Below the pieces are notes generated by a model. It was not told the DNA's origin and made no database searches. It saw only the letters and a list, made by a program, of their open reading frames with translations. This document shows positions 24,209 through 32,910 of a stretch of DNA of 64,000 bases, one piece after another; position 1 is the stretch's first letter; each line of letters starts with the position of its first letter. A program made the translations under genes and the position numbers. Source of the DNA: Clostridium porci (GTDB taxonomy: Bacteria; Bacillota; Clostridia; Lachnospirales; Lachnospiraceae); the NCBI RefSeq assembly GCF_009696375.1, contig NZ_VUMD01000002.1:62001-126000 (forward strand), read 5' to 3'.

Positions 24209-24257
24209 AAAAATCACGGTTCCAGCAGCTATAAAAATCAACTGGAACCGTGATTTT
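24209..24257. terminator. terminator of uxuA, bidirectional
   Basis: AAAATCACGGTTCCAG pairs perfectly with CTGGAACCGTGATTTT around CAGCTATAAAAATCAA. The apical part (GGTTCCAGCAGCTATA) is the same as in the terminator at 17534-17577. It can also serve the leftward phosphofructokinase gene ending at 24419. Confidence 0.88.
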
Positions 24258-24418
24258 GTTGAGAGAGGCAGATTTTTGTATAATCTGCTATCGTATTTTT
24301 ATTTTGAAGCGTATCTGATGAAACGAAGCTCACTCAGGTGCGTACAGTGAAAGGCAGCCTATGGGATTCGGAATTGATCGAAGAGGAAAGACAGTGGTAA
24401 TTCCCGGTGCCTAATCCA

Positions 24419-25639
24419 TTACTCTCTGGAAATATACCGAGGCAATCCATGCTCCGTTACATGCTTCACCTCTCCCTGAATCAACGGCAGCCCATAGCTT
24501 AAAAATTCCGGCCTAATATCCCTGTGATTTTCCGTAATCCATTCCACCGGAAATTTTTTTTCCTTATTACATACATTTCCTACATCTGTAGCTCCATACT
24601 CCACCTTATACCCAGCTCCAATCCGGCGCTTAAACGTAACCATTTTTCCTGTTTCTCCCAGAAGCCCTAATTTTACAGCTGTGCGCCCTGCCTCTACTGC
24701 TTCCTCCACATCCCTGCCAGATGCAAGAAGCCCGCTGCATCTCTGATTTACATTTAACTCAACGGATCGAACCTTTACCTGGAACCGGTTTCGTACATAG
24801 CTTTCCAGCAGCTTTCCGCAGCCTGTAAGCATTTTATGGCCAAAGTTATCTACCTGCGCTTCATTTGAATATTCGCAGATAAGTCTCCCGGATCTGTCCT
24901 GAATCCCCTCCGACACACATACAACGACATTCGGCTGCTTAGCAAGGGCTTCCTCCAGATCCTTAAAAAAACGCTCCATCTCAAAGGGTACCTCAGGCAT
25001 ATAAATCAATAAAGGATTATCCTCCGGAAAACGCCTTGCCAGACAGCTTGCCGCCGTAACCCATCCTGCATGCCTTCCCATCAGCTCCACAATGGTAACA
25101 GCGGGCTTCTGATAGACTGCCGCGTCAAGTGAAATCTCCCGTACCGTAGAAGCTACATACTTTGCCGCGCTTCCGTATCCCGGAGTATGATCCGTCACCG
25201 GCAGATCGTTGTCAATGGTTTTGGGAACACCGATAAACACAATATCTTCATGGAGCAGCTTCGCACAGCGCGAAAGCTTATCCACCGTATCCATAGAATC
25301 ATTTCCCCCGATGTAAAGGCAGATACCGATATCCAGGGCCTTAAACTTTTCAAAAAGAAGTCCATATACGGAGGCATCCAGGTGTTCCGGCAGTTTAAAG
25401 CGGCAGGAGCCAAGATAAGCCGCAGGCGTCTGCTTTAAAAGCTGTAAATCCTCAGAACTCAATGTATCTAAAAGGTCTACGTAATTTCCTGAGAGAAAAC
25501 CCTCCACCCCGTTAACCATGCCATAAACGGTACCCATCATATGGGAATGGGTCATCCAGCCGTCAATTACACCATATAAGCTGGAATTAATTACAGCCGT
25601 AGGCCCGCCGGACTGGCCCACCAGAATATTTTTTTTCAT
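24419..25639 (-). CDS. 6-phosphofructokinase, probably pyrophosphate dependent
   Basis: The 406-residue enzyme of the PfkA family has GQSGGPTAVINSSLYG at the nucleotide or PPi site, LYIGGNDSMDT, VPKTIDNDLPVTDHTPGYGSA with the catalytic TIDND, ELMGRHAGW and VSEGI. GGND in place of GGDG, with Lys in PKTIDND, is typical of PPi-using enzymes. It phosphorylates fructose-6-phosphate in glycolysis. The start has AGGAGGAAAC upstream. The leader contains the palindromic element at 25668-25757. Confidence 0.92.
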   Translation of the reverse strand: MKKNILVGQSGGPTAVINSSLYGVIDGWMTHSHMMGTVYGMVNGVEGFLSGNYVDLLDTLSSEDLQLLKQTPAAYLGSCRFKLPEHLDASVYGLLFEKFKALDIGICLYIGGNDSMDTVDKLSRCAKLLHEDIVFIGVPKTIDNDLPVTDHTPGYGSAAKYVASTVREISLDAAVYQKPAVTIVELMGRHAGWVTAASCLARRFPEDNPLLIYMPEVPFEMERFFKDLEEALAKQPNVVVCVSEGIQDRSGRLICEYSNEAQVDNFGHKMLTGCGKLLESYVRNRFQVKVRSVELNVNQRCSGLLASGRDVEEAVEAGRTAVKLGLLGETGKMVTFKRRIGAGYKVEYGATDVGNVCNKEKKFPVEWITENHRDIRPEFLSYGLPLIQGEVKHVTEHGLPRYISRE

Positions 25640-25667
25640 AATCTGTTTCCTCCTATGTTAGACTTGC

Positions 25668-25757
25668 TAGAGCGTGTTTAAACATTGATTCCCGCTATTG
25701 TATAGCGGTTGTGCGCTACAGCAGCACAGGAGGAGCTCATTGTTCAAACATGCTCTA
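25668..25757. repeat. 90-bp palindromic element with internal hairpins
   Basis: The ends TAGAGCGTGTTTAAACA (25668-25684) and TGTTCAAACATGCTCTA (25741-25757) are imperfect inverted repeats. Inside lie a perfect hairpin CCGCTA-ttgta-TAGCGG and GTGC/GCAC. The compact shape with nested stems looks like a small REP or MITE-like element, or a structured leader of the phosphofructokinase mRNA. Confidence 0.5.
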
Positions 25758-25986
25758 TGAGTATATAATAAATAACTAGACAATGCAACGTACTCTTATA
25801 AGTATCCATGAGAAATTGTTTATATCCTGCTTTGCAACAACCTGGTATACGCTGCTAATTGCTTTTGGAGGATACTGTGGCTGTTGGTATTCGTTATAGC
25901 GAAGGTATTCAATATTTATAATATAATTTATTCTTAATCTATCAATAACTGGCTCTCGTGGAGCTTAAAAAATACAGGAGATAGCA

Positions 25987-26205
25987 ATGATAGATTATAC
26001 ACCATTCTGGAGAACGCTGGAGAAATCTGATGAAAACTGGTATACGCTGACGAAAAAGCACAAGCTGTCAGATAGTACCCTGCACAGGCTGAAGCATAAT
26101 AAGGATATTTCCATGAAAACAGTTAACGATTTGTGCAGAATACTGAATTGTGAGATTAAGGACATCGCGACCTATGTACCCTCAGATAAGGATCAGGCTT
26201 TATAG
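25987..26205 (+). CDS. small XRE/Cro-C1 type DNA-binding protein
   Basis: The 72-residue protein is a single helix-turn-helix domain of the HTH_26 / Cro type (WYTLTKKHKLSDSTLHRLKH, then SMKTVNDLCRILNCEIKDIA). The start at 25987 follows an AGGAGA. Such small proteins are common regulators, often of mobile elements, but no target is visible. The 347-bp gap before it holds the palindromic element and no gene. Confidence 0.8.
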   Translation: MIDYTPFWRTLEKSDENWYTLTKKHKLSDSTLHRLKHNKDISMKTVNDLCRILNCEIKDIATYVPSDKDQAL

Positions 26206-26401
26206 CCTTTATATGAGGTGTATCCTATTGAAGAGAATAGACAGGCACCTCTCTTTGATTCAATAGTATGAGAACAGAATTTTAGTCCAGAATATTGATG
26301 TAGGTAATGAGCAGTGCAAAAGTGAGCGCTGTTGCATCTATCTTAGGTTTGTCAGGATCTTTGTTATGAACGGGGAAAGGAATGGAAAAGAAGTGAGAAG
26401 A

Positions 26402-27415
26402 ATGATGAAAAAACTGACAGTCTGTGTTCTGGCTGCTGCTGTTGGGATAAGCATGACGGGCTGTGGTGCGATTACCTCAGGGAAACGGATTATCCGTATC
26501 TCTCATGGTCAGTCGGAAACCCATCCGGAGCATATTGGGCTTCTGGCCTTTAAGGAGTATGTAGAGAAACGCCTGGGGGATAAGTATGAGGTACAGATAT
26601 TTCCTAATGAAATTCTGGGTTCCAGCCAGAAGGCCATTGAGCTGACGCAGACGGGAGCCATTGATTTTGTGGTGGCGGGAACTGCCAATCTGGAAACCTT
26701 CGCAAGCGTATATGAAATATTCAGCATGCCGTATCTATTTGATTCCGAAGAGGTGTATAAGTCTGTTATGCAGGATACGGAATATATGGAGCAGGTCTAC
26801 GCTTCCACCGATGAGGCCGGATTCCGTGTTGTAACCTGGTATAACGCAGGTACAAGAAACTTCTATTCTAAAACTCCGATTCATATTCCGGATGATTTAA
26901 AGGGGAAAAAGATCAGAGTGCAGCCAAGCCCTGCCAGCGTGTCCATGGTCAATGCCTTTGGCGCCGCTGCGGCTCCTATGGGCTTTGGAGAGGTTTATAC
27001 AGCAATTCAGCAGGGAGTGATTGACGGAGCGGAGAACAATGAACTGGCTCTTACAAATAATAAGCATGGGGAGGTTGCAAAGTATTATGCTTATAACAAG
27101 CATCAGATGGTTCCGGATATGCTGGTAGCGAACCTTAAATTCTTAAATAGCTTAAGTCCTGATGAATATGGCATTTTCGAGGAAGCGGCAGCCTTGTCTA
27201 CACAGGTGGAACTGGAAGAGTGGGACAAGAGCATTCAGGAAGCCAAGAATATCGCTGTGAAGGATATGGGAGTGGAATTTATTGATGTAGATGTGGAGGT
27301 ATTTAAACAGAGGGTTCTGCCTCTTCATGAAAAGATGCTGAAGGAAAATCCTAAGATTGCAGATCTATACAGACACATTCAGGAAGCCAATGAGAAAGGG
27401 AAGGGAGAACAGTAA
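26402..27415 (+). CDS. dctP: TRAP transporter substrate-binding lipoprotein DctP
   Basis: The protein of about 337 residues has a lipoprotein signal (LTVCVLAAAVGISMTGCG). The DctP fold shows FPNEILGSSQKAIELTQTGA, a signature of C4-dicarboxylate/sugar-acid TRAP binding proteins, then WYNAGTRNFYS and ADGAENN-like VIDGAENNELAL. It binds substrate outside the cell for the DctQM permease. Starting at 26402 (MMKKLTV) is preferred as a normal signal-peptide start; ATG 26366 with AGGA nine bases upstream is an alternative. The three TRAP genes are contiguous. Near uxuA, a sugar acid such as glucuronate is a plausible substrate. Confidence 0.92.
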   Translation: MMKKLTVCVLAAAVGISMTGCGAITSGKRIIRISHGQSETHPEHIGLLAFKEYVEKRLGDKYEVQIFPNEILGSSQKAIELTQTGAIDFVVAGTANLETFASVYEIFSMPYLFDSEEVYKSVMQDTEYMEQVYASTDEAGFRVVTWYNAGTRNFYSKTPIHIPDDLKGKKIRVQPSPASVSMVNAFGAAAAPMGFGEVYTAIQQGVIDGAENNELALTNNKHGEVAKYYAYNKHQMVPDMLVANLKFLNSLSPDEYGIFEEAAALSTQVELEEWDKSIQEAKNIAVKDMGVEFIDVDVEVFKQRVLPLHEKMLKENPKIADLYRHIQEANEKGKGEQ

Positions 27416-27913
27416 ATGGAAGGAATGCATAAAGTAAGAGCCGCTATCTTGCATGTGCTGGGTATATTCATTATTTGTCTCTTTGCGGCCATGACTGTTA
27501 TCGGAACCTATCAGATTGTAACCAGATATTTCTTTAACCGGCCAAGCACGGTTTCTGAGGAGCTGCTGACCTACTCCTTTACATGGATGTCTCTCATGGC
27601 CGCTGCCTATGTATTTGGCAAACGGGATCACATGCGCATGGGCTTTCTGGCGGATAAGCTTTGCGGAAGGGCTAAAAAATGCCTGGAGATTGCCATTGAT
27701 CTGCTAGTCTTTACCTTTGCAGGGGTGGTGATGGTTTATGGAGGCGTTTCCATCACGAAACTGACTATGATTCAGACCACGGCGTCCCTGCGTGTGCCTA
27801 TGGGCTATATATACGTGATTGTTCCTGTGACAGGGGTTTTGATTATGATATTCAGCCTGATGAATGCGGCTGACATGGTGCATACGGATTTCAGTAAAAG
27901 GGAGGAGGTGTAG
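27416..27913 (+). CDS. dctQ: TRAP transporter small permease DctQ
   Basis: The 165-residue protein has four membrane helices and the conserved segments VTRYFFNRPSTVSEELLTYS and FTWMSLMAAAYVFGKRDHMR of the DctQ family. It works with the large permease DctM. The ATG directly follows the dctP stop codon, with GGGAG upstream inside dctP, indicating translational coupling. Confidence 0.94.
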   Translation: MEGMHKVRAAILHVLGIFIICLFAAMTVIGTYQIVTRYFFNRPSTVSEELLTYSFTWMSLMAAAYVFGKRDHMRMGFLADKLCGRAKKCLEIAIDLLVFTFAGVVMVYGGVSITKLTMIQTTASLRVPMGYIYVIVPVTGVLIMIFSLMNAADMVHTDFSKREEV

Positions 27914-27914
27914 C

Positions 27915-29222
27915 ATGGATATTGCGGTAGCTTGCGGCCTGATGATTCTGGTTCTTTTGCTGGTCATGCTTCTGGCTGGTGTGCCGATTGCGGTAGCGCT
28001 GGCCGTATCCTCCATCTGTGCTATCCTGCCTGTGTTGAATGCAGGCGCGTCGGTGCTTACGGGAGCACAGCGAATCTTTTCCGGTATTTCCGTGTTCAGC
28101 CTGCTGGCTATTCCCTTCTTTATTCTGGCAGGGAATATTATGAACAAGGGTGGAATTGCCATCCGTCTTATTAGGTTTGCAAAGCTGTTTACCGGACAGA
28201 TTCCGGGAGCTCTGGCCCACACCAATGCGGTGGCTAACATGCTGTTCGGCGCTATCTCTGGTTCTGGCACGGCTGCTGCCTCGGCTATGGGCTCCATTAT
28301 CGGGCCCATTGAGGAGGAGGAAGGCTATGACAGGGATTTCTCTGCGGCTGCCAACATTGCTACAGCTCCAACAGGGCTGCTGATTCCTCCAAGCAATGTT
28401 ATGATTACCTACTCCCTGGTCAGCGGCGGAACCTCTGTGGCGGCTCTATTTATGGCAGGCTATCTTCCGGGAATCCTTTGGGGGCTTGCCTGTATGGCGG
28501 TTATCTTTTATTATGCTAAGAAGAAGGGATACCGAAGCAGCCAGAGGCTGGACTCCGGAGAGAAGTTAAAGGTAATCTTTCAGGCATTGCCCTGCCTTTT
28601 GATGATTGTAATCGTAATTGGAGGCATTATCAGCGGTATCTTTACGGCGACCGAGGGAAGCGTGGTAGCAGTAGTTTACAGTCTGATACTATCCCTGTTT
28701 TTCTACAAATCCATTAGACTTTCAGAGCTGCCGGAGATTTTTCTGGACAGTGCGGAGATGACGGGGATTATCATTTTCCTGATTGGCGTGTCTAGCATTA
28801 TGAGCTGGGTTATGGCCTTTACAGGAATACCTGGGGCTGTTTCCGAGGCAATGCTGGGAATCAGCAATAACCGGTATGTCATTCTGTTTATTATCAATAT
28901 CCTGCTGCTGATCATTGGTACCTTTATGGATATGACTCCTGCATGTCTGATTTTTACCCCGATTTTTCTGCCCATCTGTCAGAGACTGGGGATGAATACG
29001 GTGCATTTTGGTATTATGATGATATTTAATCTGTGTATTGGAACCATTACGCCTCCTGTGGGGACGACTCTGTTTGTTGGAGTGAAGGTTGGGAAAACCA
29101 GGATTGAAAGGGTAATTAAGCCTTTGCTACTGTACTTTGCAGCTATTTTTGTGGTTCTGCTGCTGGTATCCTATATTCCGATCATTTCTATGTGGATTCC
29201 GGGGCTTTTAGGGTATGTGTAG
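27915..29222 (+). CDS. dctM: TRAP transporter large permease DctM
   Basis: The 435-residue polytopic protein shows the DctM signatures GVPIAVALAVS, LLAIPFFILAGNIMNKGGIA, MLFGAISGSGTAAASAMGSI, ATAPTGLLIPPSNVMITYSL and the C-terminal GTITPPVGTTLFVG. It moves substrate with sodium across the membrane. The start at 27915 has GGAGGAGG upstream; the longer frame from 27864 overlaps dctQ and is rejected. A terminator follows at 29255-29275. Confidence 0.95.
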   Translation: MDIAVACGLMILVLLLVMLLAGVPIAVALAVSSICAILPVLNAGASVLTGAQRIFSGISVFSLLAIPFFILAGNIMNKGGIAIRLIRFAKLFTGQIPGALAHTNAVANMLFGAISGSGTAAASAMGSIIGPIEEEEGYDRDFSAAANIATAPTGLLIPPSNVMITYSLVSGGTSVAALFMAGYLPGILWGLACMAVIFYYAKKKGYRSSQRLDSGEKLKVIFQALPCLLMIVIVIGGIISGIFTATEGSVVAVVYSLILSLFFYKSIRLSELPEIFLDSAEMTGIIIFLIGVSSIMSWVMAFTGIPGAVSEAMLGISNNRYVILFIINILLLIIGTFMDMTPACLIFTPIFLPICQRLGMNTVHFGIMMIFNLCIGTITPPVGTTLFVGVKVGKTRIERVIKPLLLYFAAIFVVLLLVSYIPIISMWIPGLLGYV

Positions 29223-29254
29223 CGGGGGGATTCGTGATGTAATTGTATTCACAG

Positions 29255-29275
29255 AGAGAGGCCCCCTCTCTTTTT
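29255..29275 (+). terminator. terminator of the dctPQM operon
   Basis: AGAGAGG (29255-29261) pairs with CCTCTCT (29265-29271) and is followed by a T run. Confidence 0.75.
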
Positions 29276-29400
29276 GGTATATTTGAGGACTGCTTCAGGG
29301 GTTACTTATTTTGGGCCAGAATATAATACGGTTGCCGTATTGGCTTCTTATCTAGCAACGAGAATACCTAAGAATGCGGCTTCTGTTTTAAAATATATGG

Positions 29401-29452
29401 TTGTCTAAATACTAAAAAAGTAGTAGAATCATTTACAAATATATTTAGACAA
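29401..29452. promoter_or_regulatory. bioY promoter overlapped by a 10-bp inverted repeat
   Basis: TTGTCTAAAT (29401-29410) and ATTTAGACAA (29443-29452) are exact complements 32 bp apart. TTGTCT (29401-29406) with TAGAAT (29424-29429) at 17 bp forms the promoter, so the arms cover the -35 box and the early transcript. Biotin genes are often repressed by BirA, but the arms are not the usual BirA half-site (GTTAAC-like) and the spacing is wide, so the regulator is uncertain. Confidence 0.5.
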
Positions 29453-29466
29453 AAGGGGTGGCATGT

Positions 29467-30066
29467 ATGAAACAAGCAAGCAGCACAATGGCACAACGGC
29501 AGGTTATGACAAGGGATCTGACTATATGCGGGTTATTTGCCGCATTAACGGCAGTTGGTGCATTTATTAAAATTGTTATACCAGTTGGAGCGGATACCAT
29601 GAACTTTACTTTACAGTGGTTTTTTGTGCTTCTGGCAGGCCTTTTACTAGGCTCAAAAAGAGCCTTTTTAAGCGTGACAACCTATTTGCTGATTGGTCTG
29701 GTAGGGATTCCTGTATTTGCGCGGGGCGGTGGCCCCTCCTATCTGCTTCGCCCTACTTTTGGGTTCCTGCTTGGGTTTGCTCTGGCAGCGTATGCTATGG
29801 GAAAGGTGTGTGAGCGGATGCGTTCATCTAAAATCAGCGCTGGAATGGTTTCCGCAACTGTGGGATATGTGATTTATTATGGTATGGGAATTCTTTATTT
29901 TTATTTTATTACCCATTTTGTAGTCGTAATGCCTAATACTGTCGGGTTGGGAGCAATCTTTGCACTGTATTGTCTGCCAACGATGCTTCCAGACTATGTA
30001 CTTTGTGTGCTGGCTGTTATCGTAGCAGGGAGGCTTCGTCCGGTGGTTAAGCGGCTTTTGCAGTAA
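29467..30066 (+). CDS. bioY: BioY biotin transporter (ECF S component)
   Basis: The 199-residue membrane protein has six helices and the BioY signatures TICGLFAALTAVGAFI, NFTLQWFFVLLAGLLLG, YLLIGLVGIPVFARGGGPSY and RPTFGFLLGFALAAY. It binds biotin and imports it, with or without the shared ECF energy module, which is not in the window. The ATG at 29467 has AAAGGGG upstream; the in-frame GTG at 29458 abuts it. It is monocistronic, with a strong terminator at 30186-30236. Confidence 0.94.
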   Translation: MKQASSTMAQRQVMTRDLTICGLFAALTAVGAFIKIVIPVGADTMNFTLQWFFVLLAGLLLGSKRAFLSVTTYLLIGLVGIPVFARGGGPSYLLRPTFGFLLGFALAAYAMGKVCERMRSSKISAGMVSATVGYVIYYGMGILYFYFITHFVVVMPNTVGLGAIFALYCLPTMLPDYVLCVLAVIVAGRLRPVVKRLLQ

Positions 30067-30185
30067 GAGTGGTGGTCTGGGGGCCTGTAAATGAAGCGTC
30101 TCCCATCATTTACCGCTTCACTGACTCCGTTTAGGTCATGAACGTATGCCCTAGCATGTTTGTTCCAGAGATGGAGGGAAGATTG

Positions 30186-30236
30186 ATAAACAGGTGTAAT
30201 ATGGTGTTTTTGCCATATTATTCCTGTTTATTTTAT
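30186..30236 (+). terminator. terminator of bioY
   Basis: ATAAACAGG and TAATATGG pair in order with CCATATTA and CCTGTTTAT, a stem of 17 pairs with one internal mismatch, followed by TTTTAT. Confidence 0.88.
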
Positions 30237-30302
30237 ATGTGAGGGAAAATTCAGGCATCACAACAGCAAGGTATAAAATAAGGAAAAAAGATTTGGCGTA
30301 TA

Positions 30303-30347
30303 AAAAATCCGGTCTGCCTACGTATTGTAAGCAAACCGGATTAAAAA
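30303..30347 (-). terminator. hairpin with T run on the minus strand
   Basis: AATCCGGT and ACCGGATT form the outer stem, with TGC/GCA and TAC/GTA pairs inside. On the minus strand it is followed by TTTTTTAT. A leftward transcript from the decayed element could end here, but no intact leftward gene lies directly upstream. Confidence 0.6.
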
Positions 30348-30513
30348 GGGGAGGATAAGTATTAATTATTTTCTCTTTTGTGTATACTCCTATTATGAAC
30401 GCCTTTGAGAATTATATACACATTATCATAAATTTATTTTATTTTAATCTTATTCTGGTAAGTAAAGAATAATACATCAGGGTTTTCTGCATACTATGGC
30501 AGAGGTGATAAAA
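30348..30513. other. AT-rich region at the left edge of the mobile segment
   Basis: No gene is present. The exact left boundary of the mobile element is not visible; no direct repeat matching the right junction was found. Confidence 0.25.
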
Positions 30514-30669
30514 ATGAATAAGGATAAAACAGAACAACTGGCGCAGAAGAAAGCAAATGAGCTATTTAACAGCATCACAGAAAAAGTCAAACCGGAGAAT
30601 CAGAATCAGGCACATAATTCCAGGCGCGAGGGGATGGGACCTAATGCAAAGAGAAGGCCTGTTTCGTAA
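30514..30669 (+). CDS. 51-residue hydrophilic protein, unknown
   Basis: This short frame begins at ATG 30514 with AGAGGTGAT upstream and encodes MNKDKTEQLAQKKANELFNS and onward, ending GPNAKRRPVS. It is charged, with an amphipathic N-terminal helix and a basic tail. I do not recognise the family. It lies just before the degraded transposon genes and may belong to the element. Confidence 0.45.
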   Translation: MNKDKTEQLAQKKANELFNSITEKVKPENQNQAHNSRREGMGPNAKRRPVS

Positions 30670-30699
30670 AAAAGACGCCAGCCAAAGGCCCGCTTTATT

Positions 30700-31140
30700 C
30701 TTGACAATTATTGATTCCGTCATTTATGCTATCTGTTCGGCAAGGATTGCCTTTATCAGCGTGTCTTGAAAGGTGTCCTTGCTGTCGTGGTCGAAAAAAT
30801 ATCTCGGTGATCAGGGGCTGCCTTCCAATCTCCGCTGCCAGAATGCCGTCCGTCTGGTGGGGCGCGGGTTTTACTTCGATGATCTGCGTATGTTTTTTCT
30901 GCCATTCAATTACTCTTTGGTTTGAAGCGAAAAAAAGAGATTTCCTGCGATTAGGAAATTTCGTTCTGCTATGGCGGGTATTCGGTTTTAAATTGTGGCT
31001 TGCGCCTCTTTTCCACCCTGTACGCCCACGTTTTTATGCGGTCATACGCGCGGAGCTTTTCAAGGTTTTTCGTGTGAGATTCCCTAAGGAAAGAAACCAG
31101 TGTCGTTTTATTTGTCTCAGCAAATGATTTTGTGGAATCA
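30700..31140 (-). pseudogene. degraded mobile-element genes (TnpW-like and an unknown)
   Basis: On the minus strand around 30890-30725 two overlapping frames together read IIEVKPAPHQTDGILAAEIG and then, after a frameshift, HDSKDTFQDTLIKAILAEQI. This resembles the short transposon-encoded TnpW family. Further upstream (31135-30985) another frame reads SHTKNLEKLRAYDRIKTWAY and VEKRRKPQFKTEYPP before a stop, and is not recognised. Neither is intact. Confidence 0.45.
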
Positions 31141-31325
31141 CTATTATTTAAAATTACAAAATATTTGATTGTGGGGTTGTAGGTCCCTTCACTTTTTCCT
31201 TCAATTTATTTATGCCTGAATTTTTTTGCCCTAATGCAGTATTTTGGGTATTTTATCTGAAAGAAAATTTAATACAGGAAAAAGGCAGCTGCTAACGGAA
31301 ACAAATTCCATAGGCGGCTGTTTTT

Positions 31326-32003
31326 TTATTTTCTCTTGCGCCGGAAGTTAACCGGGCTGTTTTTGATAGTGGGGGATTTTGACAGTATCTTTTTCAATAT
31401 CATCTGTTCATCAGAGGGCAGTTTGTAAAAGTCAATGCCGAGCATATTGAAAATGACCGCCCACACCTTTCCGAGATAATCCCCGGAGAATTGAATGGCT
31501 TTCCGGATTTCCAAAGCAACTTTCTTTGCAACAGAATAATCCGGCGTGCTGTCAATGTCATGCTCATGGGATTTCCGTATGTCATGGAGGATGGCGTCCC
31601 ATGTTTTGTGCGTCACATGGCAGAAGAAATCTTCTTCCTTTACTTCTGCGGCGAGAAGTGTCTGCGAATAGAAATCCTTATCTACCTGCTTGTATTTCTG
31701 AATGATGGTCTGCCGCTGTTCTTGCAAAGACTCATAAAGGCTGCGGAAGGTAGAGGTTGCATGGCCGTCTATGTAAATCTCCGTGTCGGTCATAAGCTGC
31801 TCAAATTTATCGTTGGCAACAATCTCACACAGGAGTCGGTTGTTAATACGGTCGCTTTTCAACAGCGCCACCATTTCATCCGTCAAATGCAAATCCATCA
31901 AAGGCGTGTTGGCCTGCTCCCTATTCTCCGTCCGGCACAGCAGATAATCAACGGACACCTCATAGAAATGGAACAAAAATGAGCTATGATACAGGTAGTT
32001 CAT
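31326..32003 (-). CDS. XRE-type regulator lacking its helix-turn-helix (5' truncated)
   Basis: The 225-residue frame starts abruptly with FYEVSVDYLLCRTENREQAN. In XRE regulators of conjugative elements this sequence follows the N-terminal helix-turn-helix. The DNA-binding part is therefore missing and the remaining C-terminal domain is a helical region of unknown role. The sequence upstream (32004-32260) does not encode the lost part in any frame. It is probably a relic; a truncated product could still be made from ATG 32003, but no ribosome binding site is evident. Confidence 0.6.
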   Translation of the reverse strand: MNYLYHSSFLFHFYEVSVDYLLCRTENREQANTPLMDLHLTDEMVALLKSDRINNRLLCEIVANDKFEQLMTDTEIYIDGHATSTFRSLYESLQEQRQTIIQKYKQVDKDFYSQTLLAAEVKEEDFFCHVTHKTWDAILHDIRKSHEHDIDSTPDYSVAKKVALEIRKAIQFSGDYLGKVWAVIFNMLGIDFYKLPSDEQMILKKILSKSPTIKNSPVNFRRKRK

Positions 32004-32379
32004 CGATGGATTATTCCAATCGAATGACCGGCCTGTATGGGATATGCTCCCCGGCGATGTAGCACAGTGACTTGCGGCAGGGAAATGGAGGAATCATGAC
32101 CACAACGAGCGTACCAAAGGGAGCGAAACGCCGTTGTGAGAGCCAGGGGCAGGAACGACATCAGGGAGAATCGGCGAAAATGAACACCGAATTGATACCG
32201 AGACACAACAATATGATAGGGCATAGTCTACCCTATCCGTAATACTACGGGGGATTTCCGAGCGCTTCTATGGCCGCTTTTTCCTTGAAAATTGCCCCGA
32301 AACACGACACTAAAATCTGCTATCCGTCTATTGCGGCTGTTATGGCTGAAATGGGCGGTTTTTTGTTTAAGGAGGCACT
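32004..32379. other. 376-bp non-coding stretch of the mobile element
   Basis: No gene is present. It contains the hairpin ATAGGG-catagtcta-CCCTAT (32216-32236) and leads to the Shine-Dalgarno AAGGAGG of the gene at 32380. No promoter of good quality was found. Confidence 0.4.
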
Positions 32380-32571
32380 ATGCCGAGAATGCCGGAAAAG
32401 AGGAAGCTGGAACTGTCCTTCTTCCTCAATGAACGGGGGCGGGTAAGGTACAACGACCTTTGCCGGAAATGCCAGCGCACTTGCAAGCAGAGTTTCCGGG
32501 CGGTCATTGTGGACTGCCCCCATTATCTTTCCAAACGCTCAAAACGAAAAGCAAAGGAGGACACCGCTTGA
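32380..32571 (+). CDS. small cysteine-containing protein of conjugative elements
   Basis: The 63-residue basic protein contains LCRKCQRTCKQSFRAVIVDC, a CxxC-type cluster that could bind zinc. It starts at 32380 behind AAGGAGG and stops one base before the next gene, so the three genes 32380-33221 form a tightly packed unit. Comparable small proteins lie beside replication-type genes in Lachnospiraceae elements; the role is unknown. Confidence 0.65.
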   Translation: MPRMPEKRKLELSFFLNERGRVRYNDLCRKCQRTCKQSFRAVIVDCPHYLSKRSKRKAKEDTA

Positions 32572-32910
32572 ATGGATGTTGAATTTATGACCGCAGACAC
32601 CACCCTGCCACCCTGTATGCCGCTGCCGAGAGCCATGCTGCGGCTCCCTATCAGCAGCACCGCCAAGGTCATGTACGCCCGGATGTTGGATATTATTTTC
32701 GTATCCGGCATAGAGGACGCCAACGGGATTTTATTTATCCATTTCCCCATCGTGGAACTGGCGGCGGCACTTGCCCGCAGCACCATGACCGTGAAGCGTT
32801 CCCTGAATGAGTTGGAGGACGCCGGACTGATACTGCGGGTGCGTCAGGGCTTCGGGGAACCCAACAAGATATATGTACTCATTCCCAAGAAGGAGGACAG
32901 CCGCTTATGA
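32572..32910 (+). CDS. RepA-like helix-turn-helix protein (intact copy)
   Basis: The 112-residue protein shows PRAMLRLPISSTAKVMYARM and AALARSTMTVKRSLNELEDA followed by GLILRVRQGFGEPNKIYVL. This is the winged-helix core found at the start of replication initiator A proteins of conjugative elements. Only this core is present, so it may regulate rather than initiate replication. The start has AAAGGAGG upstream. It overlaps the DUF3847 gene by four bases. An inverted, broken copy lies at 37811-38152. Confidence 0.75.
   Translation: MDVEFMTADTTLPPCMPLPRAMLRLPISSTAKVMYARMLDIIFVSGIEDANGILFIHFPIVELAAALARSTMTVKRSLNELEDAGLILRVRQGFGEPNKIYVLIPKKEDSRL

Noticed and set aside
27704-28309. 201-codon minus-strand frame
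   Set aside because: It is antisense to dctQ and dctM
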